This document shows positions 7,820 through 16,464 of a DNA stretch of 64,000 nucleotides, in pieces. Numbering within the stretch: the first letter of the stretch is position 1; each line of letters begins with the position of its first letter. This DNA comes from DATEDA01 sp963820965 (lineage in GTDB: Bacteria > Pseudomonadota > Gammaproteobacteria > Burkholderiales > SG8-39). The DNA lies in assembly GCA_963820965.1 (NCBI GenBank), contig CAWGCC010000017.1, positions 1-64,000 on the forward strand, read 5' to 3'. A program made the translations under genes and the position numbers. The notes under the pieces were generated by a model. It was given only the letters and a program-made list of their open reading frames with translations. It had not been told where the DNA came from and did no database searches.

Positions 7820-8923
7820 ATGGGCGCAGACGAGAGAGCGAACCTGGGAGCCTGGAAGCGCGACTCGTTCGCGGACGCCGCGGACTACGCCGTCGAGCTC
7901 ACGCCGCGCGACCGGGACGAGATCCTCGCTGCGCTCCGTCGGCTGCGGACCGGCGGACGACTGACGCCGGCGTACGTACTCGCCCGCGCCGACTTTCCGT
8001 TCGGAGCGCTCGGCGAGCGGCTGCGCCGCGCGTACGAGGACGTGCGGTCGGGTCGCGGGTTCGTGCTGCTCCGGGGACTGCCGGTCGACGGTCTCGACGT
8101 CGACGAGTTCATCGGCGCGGTCTGGGGCGTCGGCGCCTGGTTCGGGTCGCCGCTGTCGCAGAACGCGCAGGGCGAGCTGATCGGCCACGTCCGCGATGCG
8201 ACCGCGGAGGACGCGACACCGCGCATGTACCGGAGCAACCTCGAGCTTCGTCTCCACACCGACTGGACGGCGATGATCACGCTCGCGTGCTGGCAGCAGG
8301 CGGCAAGCGGCGGCGCGAGCTTCCTGACCAGCGCGCTGACGGTTCACGACGAGATCAGGCGGCGCGCGCCCGAACTGCTCGAACCGCTGTACCGCGGTTT
8401 CCATCATCACCGGCTCGGCGAGGAGGGTCCCGGCGAGGAGCCGGTCACGCCTTACCGGATCCCGGTGTTCGCGCGCCACGACGGCCAGCTCACCGTGCGG
8501 TATCAGCGTTCGGGGATTGCGGCGGCGCACCGCGCGCTCGGCATCCCGCTCAGCGAGCAGGAGCTCGCCGCGATGGACCTGTTTGACGAGGTGGCCAAAG
8601 CGCCCGAGCATCGCCTCGCGTTCTTCCTCGAGCGCGGGGACATGCTGGTCATCAACAACTACGCGGTGATGCACGCGCGGACGAAGTTCGTCGAGTTCCA
8701 GGAGTCGGAGCGGCGGCGGCACCTCGTGCGCCTGTGGCTCGACGCGGAGGACTTCCGCGCGGTGCCGCGCGAAGTGCACCTCTTCGCCGTCAACGGCGTC
8801 CCGCCGCAGCCGGGACGGAGCTGCACGTTCGACTTCAAGAAGCTCTACAGCGAGGATCCCCGCGCGACCGGCGGGGTGCCCGACGCGCAGCTCGGGGCGT
8901 CGGAGCTCGAGCGCGGCCGCTGA
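7820..8923 (+). CDS. TauD/TfdA family Fe(II)/2-oxoglutarate dioxygenase
   Basis: The protein of 367 residues has the TauD-type iron triad: His and Asp in LRLHTDW (about residues 151-153) and the distal His in YAVMHARTKF, followed by the 2-oxoglutarate-binding Arg in RRRHLVRLW. Family members oxidise sulfonates, carnitine-like compounds, herbicide acids and similar substrates, so the exact reaction is open. The frame is open further upstream, but I start at ATG 7820 because AAAGGA lies a few bases ahead and the upstream codons look non-coding. A solute receptor gene follows 24 bases later, which suggests that the enzyme works on the imported carboxylate. Confidence 0.87.
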   Translation: MGADERANLGAWKRDSFADAADYAVELTPRDRDEILAALRRLRTGGRLTPAYVLARADFPFGALGERLRRAYEDVRSGRGFVLLRGLPVDGLDVDEFIGAVWGVGAWFGSPLSQNAQGELIGHVRDATAEDATPRMYRSNLELRLHTDWTAMITLACWQQAASGGASFLTSALTVHDEIRRRAPELLEPLYRGFHHHRLGEEGPGEEPVTPYRIPVFARHDGQLTVRYQRSGIAAAHRALGIPLSEQELAAMDLFDEVAKAPEHRLAFFLERGDMLVINNYAVMHARTKFVEFQESERRRHLVRLWLDAEDFRAVPREVHLFAVNGVPPQPGRSCTFDFKKLYSEDPRATGGVPDAQLGASELERGR

Positions 8924-8947
8924 CCGGCGACACCCAGGAGGGGGAGC

Positions 8948-9910
8948 ATGAGGAATCTCGTTCGCGCCCTTGCGCTCGCGGTCGCAACCGCGCTGCCCGG
9001 TGCGGCGCTATCCCAGGCGTTCCCGGCGAAGCCGGTCCGGCTCGTCGTCCCGTTCCCGCCCGGGGGCGCGACCGACATCATCGCGCGCCTGCTCGGCCAG
9101 AAGCTCCACGAGATCTGGGGCCAGACGGTGCTCATCGAGTACAAGCCCGGTGGCGGCACCGTTGTCGGGACCGACTTCGTCGCGAAATCGCCGCCGGACG
9201 GCTACACGATGGGCGTGGTGATCACCGCGCACGTCATCAACCCCGGGCTGCGCACCGACCTCCCGTACGACACGATGAACGACCTCTCCGGCGTCTCCAT
9301 GGTCGCCGTGCAGCACATCGCGCTCGTTGCGACGCCAGGCCTCGAGGCGAACACCGTGCCCGAGCTGATCGCGCTCGCGAAGAAGAACCCGGGCAAGCTC
9401 ACCTACGCGACGCCGGGCACCGGAACCGCGATGCATCTCGCCGGCGAGCTCCTCAAGTCGCAGGCCGGCATCGACATCGTCCACGTGCCCTATAAGGGCG
9501 GGGCGCCGGCCTACCCGGACGTGATCTCGGGCCGCGTGGCGCTGCAGATCGACCCGATGTCCGCGTCGATGCCGAACATCAAGGCCGGCAAGGTCAAGCT
9601 CCTCGCGATCACCAGCCCGCAGCGCGCGCCGACCGTCCCGGACGTGCCGACCGTCGCCGAGACGCTCCCCGGGTTCAGCGTCCTGAGCATCTCGGGCGTA
9701 GTGGTTCCGAGCGCGACGCCGCGCGAGGTGGTGCGCAAGGCGAGCGCCGACATCAACCGCGCGCTCGCGGCGAGCGACCTCGTCGAGCGGATGGCGCAGC
9801 AGGGGATGGAGCCGTCGGGCAACACGCCGGAGCAGTTCGACGCGTTTATCCGCGCCGAGATCGACAAATGGGCGAAGGTCGTGAAGGCGTCGGGGGCCAA
9901 GCTCGACTGA
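8948..9910 (+). CDS. Bug-family tripartite tricarboxylate transporter substrate-binding protein
   Basis: The 320-residue periplasmic receptor opens with a signal peptide (about 22 residues, cleavage near ALSQA) and the family signature FPAKPVRLVVPFPPGGATD. Further conserved parts are YKPGGGTVVGTDFVAKSPPDG and VPYKGGAPAYPDVISG. Bug receptors are hugely expanded in Burkholderiales and bind small carboxylates for TctAB-type or unknown permeases; no permease genes are nearby. A strong ribosome site, AGGAGGGGG, precedes the ATG. Its position behind the dioxygenase suggests a two-gene uptake/catabolic unit. Confidence 0.92.
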   Translation: MRNLVRALALAVATALPGAALSQAFPAKPVRLVVPFPPGGATDIIARLLGQKLHEIWGQTVLIEYKPGGGTVVGTDFVAKSPPDGYTMGVVITAHVINPGLRTDLPYDTMNDLSGVSMVAVQHIALVATPGLEANTVPELIALAKKNPGKLTYATPGTGTAMHLAGELLKSQAGIDIVHVPYKGGAPAYPDVISGRVALQIDPMSASMPNIKAGKVKLLAITSPQRAPTVPDVPTVAETLPGFSVLSISGVVVPSATPREVVRKASADINRALAASDLVERMAQQGMEPSGNTPEQFDAFIRAEIDKWAKVVKASGAKLD

Positions 9911-9940
9911 CGCAACGGACCGGCCGCTGCGCTACGGCCG

Positions 9941-10155
9941 GTCAGCGCGCGACCGGTTCGGCCTCGCGCGGCTTCGGCGGCGCGTCCGCCGGCAGCACCA
10001 CGCCGTCCTCGGTGCGATACGAGAGCGCGTGCACGCGCCCCGCGATGCCGCGGCACTCGATCGTGAACGTCCCGCCTACGTCCCGACGCCGCGGGTCTTC
10101 TGCGCGAGCTGCAGGAGCTGTGCGAACACCTTCGGCGAGCCGCAGACCACCTGGC
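9941..10155 (-). pseudogene. Unidentified leftward gene remnant with a frameshift
   Basis: Reading leftward from 10155, one frame gives GQVVCGSPKVFAQLLQLAQ and then stops near 10080; a shifted frame then continues TFTIECRGIAGRVHALSY and ends PREAEPVAR with a stop near 9941. Both pieces have protein-like composition and follow one another, which looks like the 3' end of a broken gene. The first piece resembles the C-terminal GSP segment of luciferase-like flavin monooxygenases, but that is weak. Nothing upstream restores a full gene. Confidence 0.35.
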
Positions 10156-10157
10156 CA

Positions 10158-10192
10158 GGGGGTCGTGGGTTCAAATCCTGCCGGCCGCGCCA
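10158..10192 (+). tRNA. tRNA 3'-end fragment (T-arm, acceptor strand and CCA), no tRNA body
   Basis: The sequence carries a T-arm (GTGGG stem, TTCAAAT loop, CCTGC stem with G-T wobbles), then a 7-base acceptor strand CGGCCGC, a discriminator G and CCA ending at 10192. The bases before it do not supply a D-arm, an anticodon arm or a matching 5' acceptor, so this is only the 3' third of a tRNA. Such fragments are typical of attachment-site remnants of integrative elements. T-arm wording resembles initiator-Met tRNAs, but identity cannot be fixed. Confidence 0.5.
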
Positions 10193-10297
10193 GAGCATCG
10201 ATGCCTTAGCGTGAGCTAGGACCTTTTCTTTTCGCTCCGCGGCGCTTCTCCCGCGGGCCTCGAGCATCGTGCTCGCGTAGGGGTCTCCGGGCTGTCT

Positions 10298-10519
10298 TCA
10301 CTTCCGAGCCAAACCGAGTTGGGCGAGCCGAAGGACATTCACCGGGAGCAACACTAGGTGAAGAAGCAGTACCGGCATGAGATCGCCGATGTAGCCGTAC
10401 GCGATGAAGGCGAGATTGCTTGCGATTGCGATTCCGCGCAGGCTCCTCATCGAGCGCGTCCAGAACGCGGCGAAAACGAGACTCGCGGCAAGATAGCCGA
10501 GTACGTCAATTTGCATCAT
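10298..10519 (-). CDS. Small inner-membrane protein (YgjV-like/CBU_0592-type domain)
   Basis: The 73-residue protein begins MMQIDVLGYLAASLVFAAFW and has about three hydrophobic segments (residues 5-22, 28-42, 46-62) with the conserved pattern of Tyr-Leu-Ala, Arg-Leu-Arg and LLLHLVLLPVNVLRL. The same module occurs as a free-standing protein and at the N-terminus of some cyclic-nucleotide-binding proteins. The frame is open 43 codons further upstream, but those residues do not look like the family, so I use ATG 10519. Function unknown. Confidence 0.65.
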   Translation of the reverse strand: MMQIDVLGYLAASLVFAAFWTRSMRSLRGIAIASNLAFIAYGYIGDLMPVLLLHLVLLPVNVLRLAQLGLARK

Positions 10520-10660
10520 GTCGGTAATCCGGAAATCCCCGAAACCCCGTTCGATCGATGGCAATCTCGAGCCCACATGTCGGCCACCGACCCAACGCCA
10601 CGTAGCGATAGCGGGGTTAACGCGAACAGGTGGGCCAAGGCGGAACACGAAGGGGCCGCA

Positions 10661-12118
10661 TCAAACTCCCCGAAGAGCATGGGAACTCGGAACGAAAGCT
10701 CGTAGTTGGAAGTATTCGGAGAGTTCGGGTGACCAGCCTTGCGCGCGATACTCCCCGCTGGCCCGGTCCTGCACGTACTTGCCCCGGTATGCGCCGCGCG
10801 CGATCTTGCCCAGCGCGCCGACGAGCATGTCGACTTCGTCGAAGGTGTTGTACATGCCGAAGCTGATCCGCACCATCCCCGGCATCGTGCTCAGGTCGCC
10901 CATGGCGATCGATTCGCCGACTTGACGGGCTTCGGCAGTCGTCATGCCGAGCAGATGGGCGAGGTAGGGGTGGGCGCAGAAACAGCCGTTCCGCACGCCG
11001 ATGCCGAATTCCGTGCCGAGGACGGCCGCCACGAGAAAGTGCGAGAGGTGGGCGACATTGAAAGGGATCACCCCGAGGCGGTTGGCCGTGCCTCGCGGAT
11101 CGGGATCGCCGTAGATCTGAAGGCCGTCGATCCCGGCCATGCGTTCCAGAGCGTAAGCGGTGAGATCCGTCTCGTGCCGAGCGATGGCATCCATGCCGAT
11201 GCCCTGCAAGGCCTTGACCGCTGCTGCCAGCGCGACCGCGCCGACCACGTTGGGCGACCCCGCTTCGTCCCGATCCGGCGTTCCCGCCCACGCGACGGAA
11301 TCCACCCCGACGAATTCGATCGTGCCGCCGCCGCGGTACTCCGGTTCGCCCTGCTCGAAGGTGTCGCGCCGACCGATCAACGCTCCCGTTCCAAAAGGTG
11401 CGTACATCTTGTGGGCGGAGAGGACCACGTAGTCCAGACGGGCCGGGTCGTCGAGCGCGCCGATCTCGATGCGGCGATGCGGCGCAAGCTGAGCGCAGTC
11501 CACCAGGATCTGCGCGCCCGCCGCGTGCGTCTTCTCGGCCAGCCGGTGGACATCGGGCATGCAGCCTGTCACGTTGGCACCGCCGGTCACGGCGACCAGC
11601 TTGACGCGGCCCGCGTGCTTCGCGAGCAGCCGGTCGAAGTCGGCTTCGTCAAGTCGACCGAGCGCATCCGCTCCGATGTGCTCGACGCGGGCACGCGCGC
11701 GCCAGGGAAGATCGTTGCTGTGGTGATCCAGCAGCGACACCAGCACCACGTCGTCGCGCCCGAGCGGGAAGCGGTAGGAGAGCTTGTTGACGGCCTCGGT
11801 CGTGTTCTTGCCGAAAATCACGACGTCGTCGCGCAGATTCGCGCCTACGAACCCCGCCACAATCTCCCGCGCGTCGTCGTAGGCTTGCGTCGCCACGCGG
11901 CTCTTGAAGCCCGTCCCGCGATGCACCGAGGAATACCACTCCATGAAGCCGTTGACGGTGTCCAGTACGTCGCCGAGACACGGTGTGCTCGCGGCGTTGT
12001 CCAGGTTCACGTAGGGCCGCAGCGAACCGTCGAGCAACGGTACGCACCGGTCGATGCCGACGATGCGCTCGCGGGTGCGCAGCAGGTTGGTCACTGAGGC
12101 GATGTCGGAGAGATTCAT
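10661..12118 (-). CDS. Class V aminotransferase-fold PLP enzyme (cysteine desulfurase/SufS-like)
   Basis: The 485-residue protein has the class V fold: LDNAASTP near residue 38, the cofactor-binding Asp and His in ILVDCAQLAPHRR, the PLP Lys in LSAHKMYAPFG and a possible active-site Cys in GVRNGCFCAHPYL, like SufS/selenocysteine lyase members. It is about 80 residues longer than SufS, with an N-terminal extension and a C-terminal segment ending ELSEYFQLRAF. GGAGG precedes the ATG. No suf or isc genes are near, so iron-sulfur assembly is unlikely to be its only role; isopenicillin-N-epimerase-like or related chemistry is possible. Confidence 0.82.
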   Translation of the reverse strand: MNLSDIASVTNLLRTRERIVGIDRCVPLLDGSLRPYVNLDNAASTPCLGDVLDTVNGFMEWYSSVHRGTGFKSRVATQAYDDAREIVAGFVGANLRDDVVIFGKNTTEAVNKLSYRFPLGRDDVVLVSLLDHHSNDLPWRARARVEHIGADALGRLDEADFDRLLAKHAGRVKLVAVTGGANVTGCMPDVHRLAEKTHAAGAQILVDCAQLAPHRRIEIGALDDPARLDYVVLSAHKMYAPFGTGALIGRRDTFEQGEPEYRGGGTIEFVGVDSVAWAGTPDRDEAGSPNVVGAVALAAAVKALQGIGMDAIARHETDLTAYALERMAGIDGLQIYGDPDPRGTANRLGVIPFNVAHLSHFLVAAVLGTEFGIGVRNGCFCAHPYLAHLLGMTTAEARQVGESIAMGDLSTMPGMVRISFGMYNTFDEVDMLVGALGKIARGAYRGKYVQDRASGEYRAQGWSPELSEYFQLRAFVPSSHALRGV

Positions 12119-12556
12119 TCGAGCCTCCAGTTGGACTAATCCTTGCGCTTGATTTCAGGATGGTCCGAACTGCGCGGCTCGGGGGGTTAACATTGCCGAC
12201 CGTCGCCGCAAATATTCACCAACTCCGGCGGCCGCGGGGTTCAATCCCACCACCTGGATTCGGACGGGGCGTGGGCGAAGACTCTTCGCCGCCGCATGTC
12301 CTTCGGTTGGGCGGACCCCTGTCGGTCGGGTCCGGATGCAGCCGTTCAGGGGACCGGAACCGCCTCAACCCGGTGCCCAGATTCGATCCCACCGGGCGCA
12401 CCAGGATCCACGCGTGGTTTCGCGCGATTCGGAATTCCGCATTTTTCTTCGGTGCCCCCTCGGCGTGCCCACCTGAGGGTCGGATTTGGCGCGAGGGCGG
12501 GGCAGTGCTAGCTCTCGTCGCGGCTCTTAGGGCTTGGCCATCCTGACTTCAGGACG
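12119..12556. other. Gene-free region upstream of the PLP enzyme
   Basis: No coding frame here looks real. The stretch contains two T-loop-like strings (around 12236-12255 and 12378-12402) that recall degenerate tRNA 3' ends but do not fold. The promoter of the leftward PLP gene should lie near 12130-12200. Confidence 0.4.
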
Positions 12557-13288
12557 TCAGCGTGAGCGAGACCGCAGCTCCGCGACGGTCGCCTGCGCTT
12601 CGGGGAGAAGGTCCGCGCGACGCTCGGAGTGCGCGAGTTGCAGGGCTTCTGACGCAAGAGCGATCGCTCGCTCGCGGTCGCCCTGAGCCGCGTAGACTTT
12701 GGCTAAGGTGACGCGGGCACTCACCGCCTTCGGATCCTGCTGGATGACCCGCCGCAGCATCCGTTCGCCCTTGGCGGCGTCTCCCCCGAGAAACGCTGGA
12801 AGCCTGACCAGGAAGGTTGCCTTGGAGGAAAGGGCATCCAGATGCCCCGGGTTCAGTTCCAAGGTCCGGTCGAGCGCGGCCATCATTCGCGCGAACCCGA
12901 AGACGGAGGAGAAGCCCTCGCCATCGATGCGCATTTGCTCGCCGAGACTGCAGAAGAGGGCGAAATGTGCGTCGGCAAGCTGGTCGTCTGCGGCCACCGC
13001 CCGTTCCGCGAGTGCCTGGCTCTGTTGAAAATGGGCAAGGCGCACCGCGCGCCCCTTCGCCGCCCGGCCAAGGTCGCATTCCTTCTGCGCCGCCACGCTC
13101 AGCTCCGCGGCCGAATCCTGCGCCAGCGCGATCCCGGAAATGGCGCACAGGAGAGCCAGCACGACACCAAGAACCAGGAGCGCAATCACCCTTTCGGACC
13201 GGCCAGCCGCTTCGCGCCCCGGCGCCCGCGTAACGGGTTGCCCGCGCTCGGCGCGGACACTCTCGAGACAGATCGGCCCAGCTCTCAT
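12557..13288 (-). CDS. TPR-like repeat protein with N-terminal membrane anchor
   Basis: The protein of about 243 residues has an Arg-rich N-terminus, a hydrophobic anchor or signal (VIALLVLGVVLALLCAISG, about residues 34-52) and then helical repeats of TPR type: AVAADDQLADAHFALFCSLG, LDRTLELNPGHLDALSSKA and VIQQDPKAVSARVTLAKVYA are three successive helix pairs. It is probably periplasmic and involved in protein-protein contact. The frame is open further upstream but overlaps the preceding gene, so ATG 13288 is the likely start. The partner is unknown; the upstream gene on the same strand also encodes an exported protein. Confidence 0.7.
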   Translation of the reverse strand: MRAGPICLESVRAERGQPVTRAPGREAAGRSERVIALLVLGVVLALLCAISGIALAQDSAAELSVAAQKECDLGRAAKGRAVRLAHFQQSQALAERAVAADDQLADAHFALFCSLGEQMRIDGEGFSSVFGFARMMAALDRTLELNPGHLDALSSKATFLVRLPAFLGGDAAKGERMLRRVIQQDPKAVSARVTLAKVYAAQGDRERAIALASEALQLAHSERRADLLPEAQATVAELRSRSR

Positions 13289-13299
13289 GCGCACCGTGC

Positions 13300-13911
13300 C
13301 TACTCGCCGCCCGGTGTCCTGGGCGCTGCTCTCAGCGCCACCGCGAACGCCTCGGCGTAGCTCGCATGGACCTGGTCTCCAGTGGTGATGGTCTTGAGGT
13401 GCACGGCATCCGGCACGACGAGCCTGACGGTCTGGTTCGGCCCGCGCAGGGTAACTGTTTGCTTGATGTAGTTGACCGCCACCACGTCGGCGACCACCGC
13501 GATCTCGCGGCCGACGACGGTCGCCGGCGGCCTCTCGTCCGGCGCGGCACCCGCCCCGCCTTCGCGCCCGACGCGCTCGCGGATTCCGGCGCCGACCTTC
13601 TTCAATTGGAGTGCGAGTGCCTTCGCGTAGGTGACGACGACCCGATCGCCGACCTTCACCTGCGGCAGGTTGCGGATCTCGTCGCCCACGCGCAGCGTCT
13701 GCACGGTGCCCTGCGGTCCTCTCAGGGTGAGCTTCCGGACGGCAGCGTCGATCGCCTCTACCGTTGCGATGAGCTGCGCGGTGCTTGCGACCGCCCCTTG
13801 TCCCGGCGGTGTCGCCGCGGCGCCACCGCCGGCCATACCAGCTTGCTGCGCGAACGGTGCCTGCGCCGTGGTGGCGAGCAGCACTGCAGCGAAAAGTGTC
13901 GCGCCCTTCAC
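13300..13911 (-). CDS. Exported protein with a duplicated beta-rich domain
   Basis: The 203-residue protein has a clear signal peptide (MKGATLFAAVLLATTAQAPF, cleavage near FAQQ) and two copies of one domain. Copy 1 reads ATVEAIDAAVRKLTLRGPQG...VGDRVVVTYAKALALQL; copy 2 reads ADVVAVNYIKQTVTLRGPNQ...TGDQVHASYAEAFAVAL. The repeated elements are V(E/N)xID/IKxTLRGP, then VxVGDxV.xxYAxA. The fold resembles small OB-like or DUF1344-like periplasmic domains, but I cannot name the family. It ends 12 bases before the TPR-like gene and is likely co-transcribed with it. Confidence 0.72.
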   Translation of the reverse strand: MKGATLFAAVLLATTAQAPFAQQAGMAGGGAAATPPGQGAVASTAQLIATVEAIDAAVRKLTLRGPQGTVQTLRVGDEIRNLPQVKVGDRVVVTYAKALALQLKKVGAGIRERVGREGGAGAAPDERPPATVVGREIAVVADVVAVNYIKQTVTLRGPNQTVRLVVPDAVHLKTITTGDQVHASYAEAFAVALRAAPRTPGGE

Positions 13912-14318
13912 GGCTCAAGTCTCCAACCGGTGGTCCGCCCGCCAAGCCGGAACGGAGTTACCACCGTACTTGTCGCTCATCGGAAGTGCTCTCGTGGTGC
14001 GGGCCGGTGTGTCGCTGCCGGCAAAGTGCTGGGCATGATCGTCCTCGGCCCGAACGCGGGGAATTGGATCTTGGTGCATAGGCCGTATTGACCTTTGGGA
14101 CAGGTGGTTCTCCCTCCGCTCCTGAGACCTAAGTGCGAGGGACCTTGCAATTCGGGTAGCGGGTCCGAAGCGGCGTCGCGGCGCCGGCGTCACCACCGCA
14201 AGTGGCTGATTAGCAAGCTTCGGAACTCAGCCTCAACCGCCTCGGATGCAAGATCGACGCCGCGTTCAGCAGGATCGCCCAGGACGACCTGGGACCTCGA
14301 CCCGCGCCGCGGTTCCGC
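13912..14318. other. Gene-free region between two leftward genes
   Basis: These 407 bases show no supported coding frame or strong hairpin. They separate the end of the caspase-like gene from the start of the exported duplicated-domain protein and should contain that gene's promoter. Confidence 0.4.
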
Positions 14319-15902
14319 TTACGGCGTTGGATGGGGCAGATCTGCCGCGACCCTGCGGCGAGAGATTACTCCAATACTGACGACCATACCCGCTCCGAGG
14401 ATCACCAGCAGTTCGATGACGGAAAGGCGGTACCCGCCGAACGCACCTACCGCACCCGAGATCGCAGTTGCGGCGGCTCCCACGACGGCCAGGAGGCCTA
14501 TCCTGCTGACCGACCGTCCAGTTCTTGTGCCGGACCACGCTTCGGGCGCGATGAGTGTCGCGAAGCCACTCGCCCCGGCGGTCACTAGCAGCACGGCCGG
14601 AATGAAGAACGACGGGTACTGAAAACCCATCGCCCACCTCAGCGCCATCAAACCCAGTGCAAACAGTGCCGCCGCACCGATCACGCCCGATCCCCGCAGA
14701 AGCCGGGTCCAGAGCCTGGTTCGGGGTCCCGCGGAGATGGCTTCGTGAGCACGTGAAGGGCGCGTCGCCCGCTGCGCGCCGGCGTCCGGTTGCTGGGTGT
14801 CGTCTCCTATTCCTTCGTGCCGAGGGACATGTACCTTGCGCTCCTTCGCCGGCTTGACGTCGACGGGCTTCTCGGCGCTGCCATGACTTGGCTGAGCCTG
14901 ACTCGCCGACGAACCCGGCTGTGGCGGAGCGATGCTCGCGGCCGTGGGCTCACCACGCAACGCCTCCGACGCCGCGCGGGATACCAATCGGCTGTCGTCT
15001 TCAGAAAGACGTCGAAGCTCCTCCCGAGCCGCGATCACCAAGGGCGGACTCGTGCTCCGGAGCAGCCTCGCGACCTCTTCAACGCCCGCCTTGCGTACGA
15101 CTGGATTCGGATGCGTCAACAGCTCGATCAACTGCATGGGCAGCTTTCCCGGCCTCGGACTCGGGTTGCTTGCGATCTCGATGTCGCCCGATAGGCCGAA
15201 CGCCCACTGCTGCGGACGTTGGGACGGGTTCTCGCGCTGCACGGCGTCGTAAACGTAGCGGTACAGGTCGTCGATGGTCACGGTGCCATCGCCGTTCACG
15301 TCTGCCGAGCCGGTGCGTAGCCCTTCGATCAGGTGCCGCGTGAACACCGAGGGTAGGGGCGTCCCTTCGACCGAATCGCCCGCGAAGGCGTATTGCATGT
15401 CGTCGGATGCAGTGATGACGATCTTGCCGCCGCCCTCGCTGAAGTACTGCCCCGAATCGACCCGGGCGCCTCCGGACTTCAGCTGGTAACCTTTCGCGAA
15501 AGCCCCGCTGAAGCACGTATCGAAGATCATCACCACGCGACGTGAGCGGCTGCGCGCGGAGGCTTCCTGGATGAAGCTCGCCGCGACGCCTGTCGACATC
15601 AGCTTGTTGAGCTTCGTGTCGGTGGCAGCGAAGTACAGGCGGCCGTCCCGATCCTTCACGCCGTGGCCGCTCACGTAGACGAGGAGCAAGTCGTCACGCG
15701 CGGCTTCCGTGAAGAACTCCTCCAGGCACTCGCGCCATGCCTGGCCGGCAACATCGACGCACGTCTCGACCTGGAACGCACCGATTTCGGGGTCAGCGAG
15801 CACGACCCGGAGCTCGCCGACGTCTACCGGCGGGGACCGCAGCTCAGCGAGCTGGGAATCGCCGTAGCGGGAGGTCGCGAAGAGCAATGCGCGCCCGCGC
15901 AT
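14319..15902 (-). CDS. Caspase-family (C14) protease with EF-hand-like loop, HEAT-like segment and four TM helices
   Basis: The 527-residue protein starts with a caspase/metacaspase domain: strand MRGRALLFATSRYGD, catalytic His80 in YVSGHGVKD and catalytic Cys130 in IFDTCFSGAF. A calcium-loop-like motif DVNGDGTVTIDD lies at about 201-212. Residues 255-317 form HEAT-like helices (HPNPVVRKAGVEEVARLLR), then a charged, Pro-rich linker, and the last ~120 residues hold four membrane helices. Such proteases act as effectors in conflict or cell-death systems. The gene starts 11 bases after the stop of the EACC1-like gene, so the two form an operon. All catalytic residues are present. Confidence 0.88.
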   Translation of the reverse strand: MRGRALLFATSRYGDSQLAELRSPPVDVGELRVVLADPEIGAFQVETCVDVAGQAWRECLEEFFTEAARDDLLLVYVSGHGVKDRDGRLYFAATDTKLNKLMSTGVAASFIQEASARSRSRRVVMIFDTCFSGAFAKGYQLKSGGARVDSGQYFSEGGGKIVITASDDMQYAFAGDSVEGTPLPSVFTRHLIEGLRTGSADVNGDGTVTIDDLYRYVYDAVQRENPSQRPQQWAFGLSGDIEIASNPSPRPGKLPMQLIELLTHPNPVVRKAGVEEVARLLRSTSPPLVIAAREELRRLSEDDSRLVSRAASEALRGEPTAASIAPPQPGSSASQAQPSHGSAEKPVDVKPAKERKVHVPRHEGIGDDTQQPDAGAQRATRPSRAHEAISAGPRTRLWTRLLRGSGVIGAAALFALGLMALRWAMGFQYPSFFIPAVLLVTAGASGFATLIAPEAWSGTRTGRSVSRIGLLAVVGAAATAISGAVGAFGGYRLSVIELLVILGAGMVVSIGVISRRRVAADLPHPTP

Positions 15903-15913
15903 GTCGCGTAGCC

Positions 15914-16309
15914 CTAGCCCCGCTCGGGGCCATTCGCGTCCAGTCCCCAAGACCGAACCTTCGGCAACAGCGCCTCGAACTCTTGCGGCGTGAGCCCGCT
16001 CACCTCGATCTCGTCGTCGCCGCGCCTGAGCCTGAGCTTGAAGCCGCGGTGCCGGGAGAGCCAGTCCCTGAACACCGAGAGGAGGGTAACCGCGACACCG
16101 CCGGAGCCTATCGCTGCCAGCAGCAGTTGCCCGACGATCGCGGCGTCCGCGGCCTTCGCGCCGGAGGGTGCCACGGCGGCGGGCCACGTGATCGCTACGT
16201 CGGTCGCCCGCTCGATCTCGTCGCGGAGCCGGCGGGTCGCGTCATCCAGCTCCCTCGCGTCAGCGTCGGAAGAGCACACTTCGAGCGCGAGCGCAGAACC
16301 TTCAGCCAT
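15914..16309 (-). CDS. EACC1-like effector-associated protein
   Basis: The 131-residue protein fits the effector-associated constant component 1 (EACC1) pattern: an N-terminal alpha/beta part (RRLRDEIERATDVAITWP), then a hydrophobic helix (AAIVGQLLLAAIGSGGVAV, about 56-74), WLSRHRG, and a strand pair KLRLRRGDDEIEVSG before a final helix. EACC1 proteins are small adaptors found beside caspases, trypsin-like proteases and other effectors in predicted bacterial conflict systems. A GAGG site precedes the ATG and the caspase gene follows immediately. Assignment rests on motif order and neighbour, so it is good but not proven. Confidence 0.72.
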   Translation of the reverse strand: MAEGSALALEVCSSDADARELDDATRRLRDEIERATDVAITWPAAVAPSGAKAADAAIVGQLLLAAIGSGGVAVTLLSVFRDWLSRHRGFKLRLRRGDDEIEVSGLTPQEFEALLPKVRSWGLDANGPERG

Positions 16310-16464
16310 GGTTCATCCTCGCACGTCCCAGCCGGGATCAATAGCGCAACCGGACGCCTCGCGCAATTCGACTGAACGGCCTAATGCCGAGCGCAGCCGC
16401 GAAACGACGATCCACGACGCATGGCCTTGATCGATACGCGGACCGTGACTGCTGCTTGCCACCG

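Noticed and set aside
10076..10267. Leftward frame with GRQDLNPRPPG string as a protein gene
   Set aside because: This string is the common artefact of reading the reverse of a tRNA 3' end; no gene.
12236..12402. T-loop-like strings (GGTTCAATCCC, ATTCGATCCCACC...CACCA) suggesting tRNA genes
   Set aside because: T-stems do not pair and no D or anticodon arm is present; at most degenerate fragments.
12557..13945. 462-codon leftward frame covering both the TPR-like and the duplicated-domain genes
   Set aside because: Its first half is a frame shadow of the exported protein; the TPR-like gene begins at 13288.
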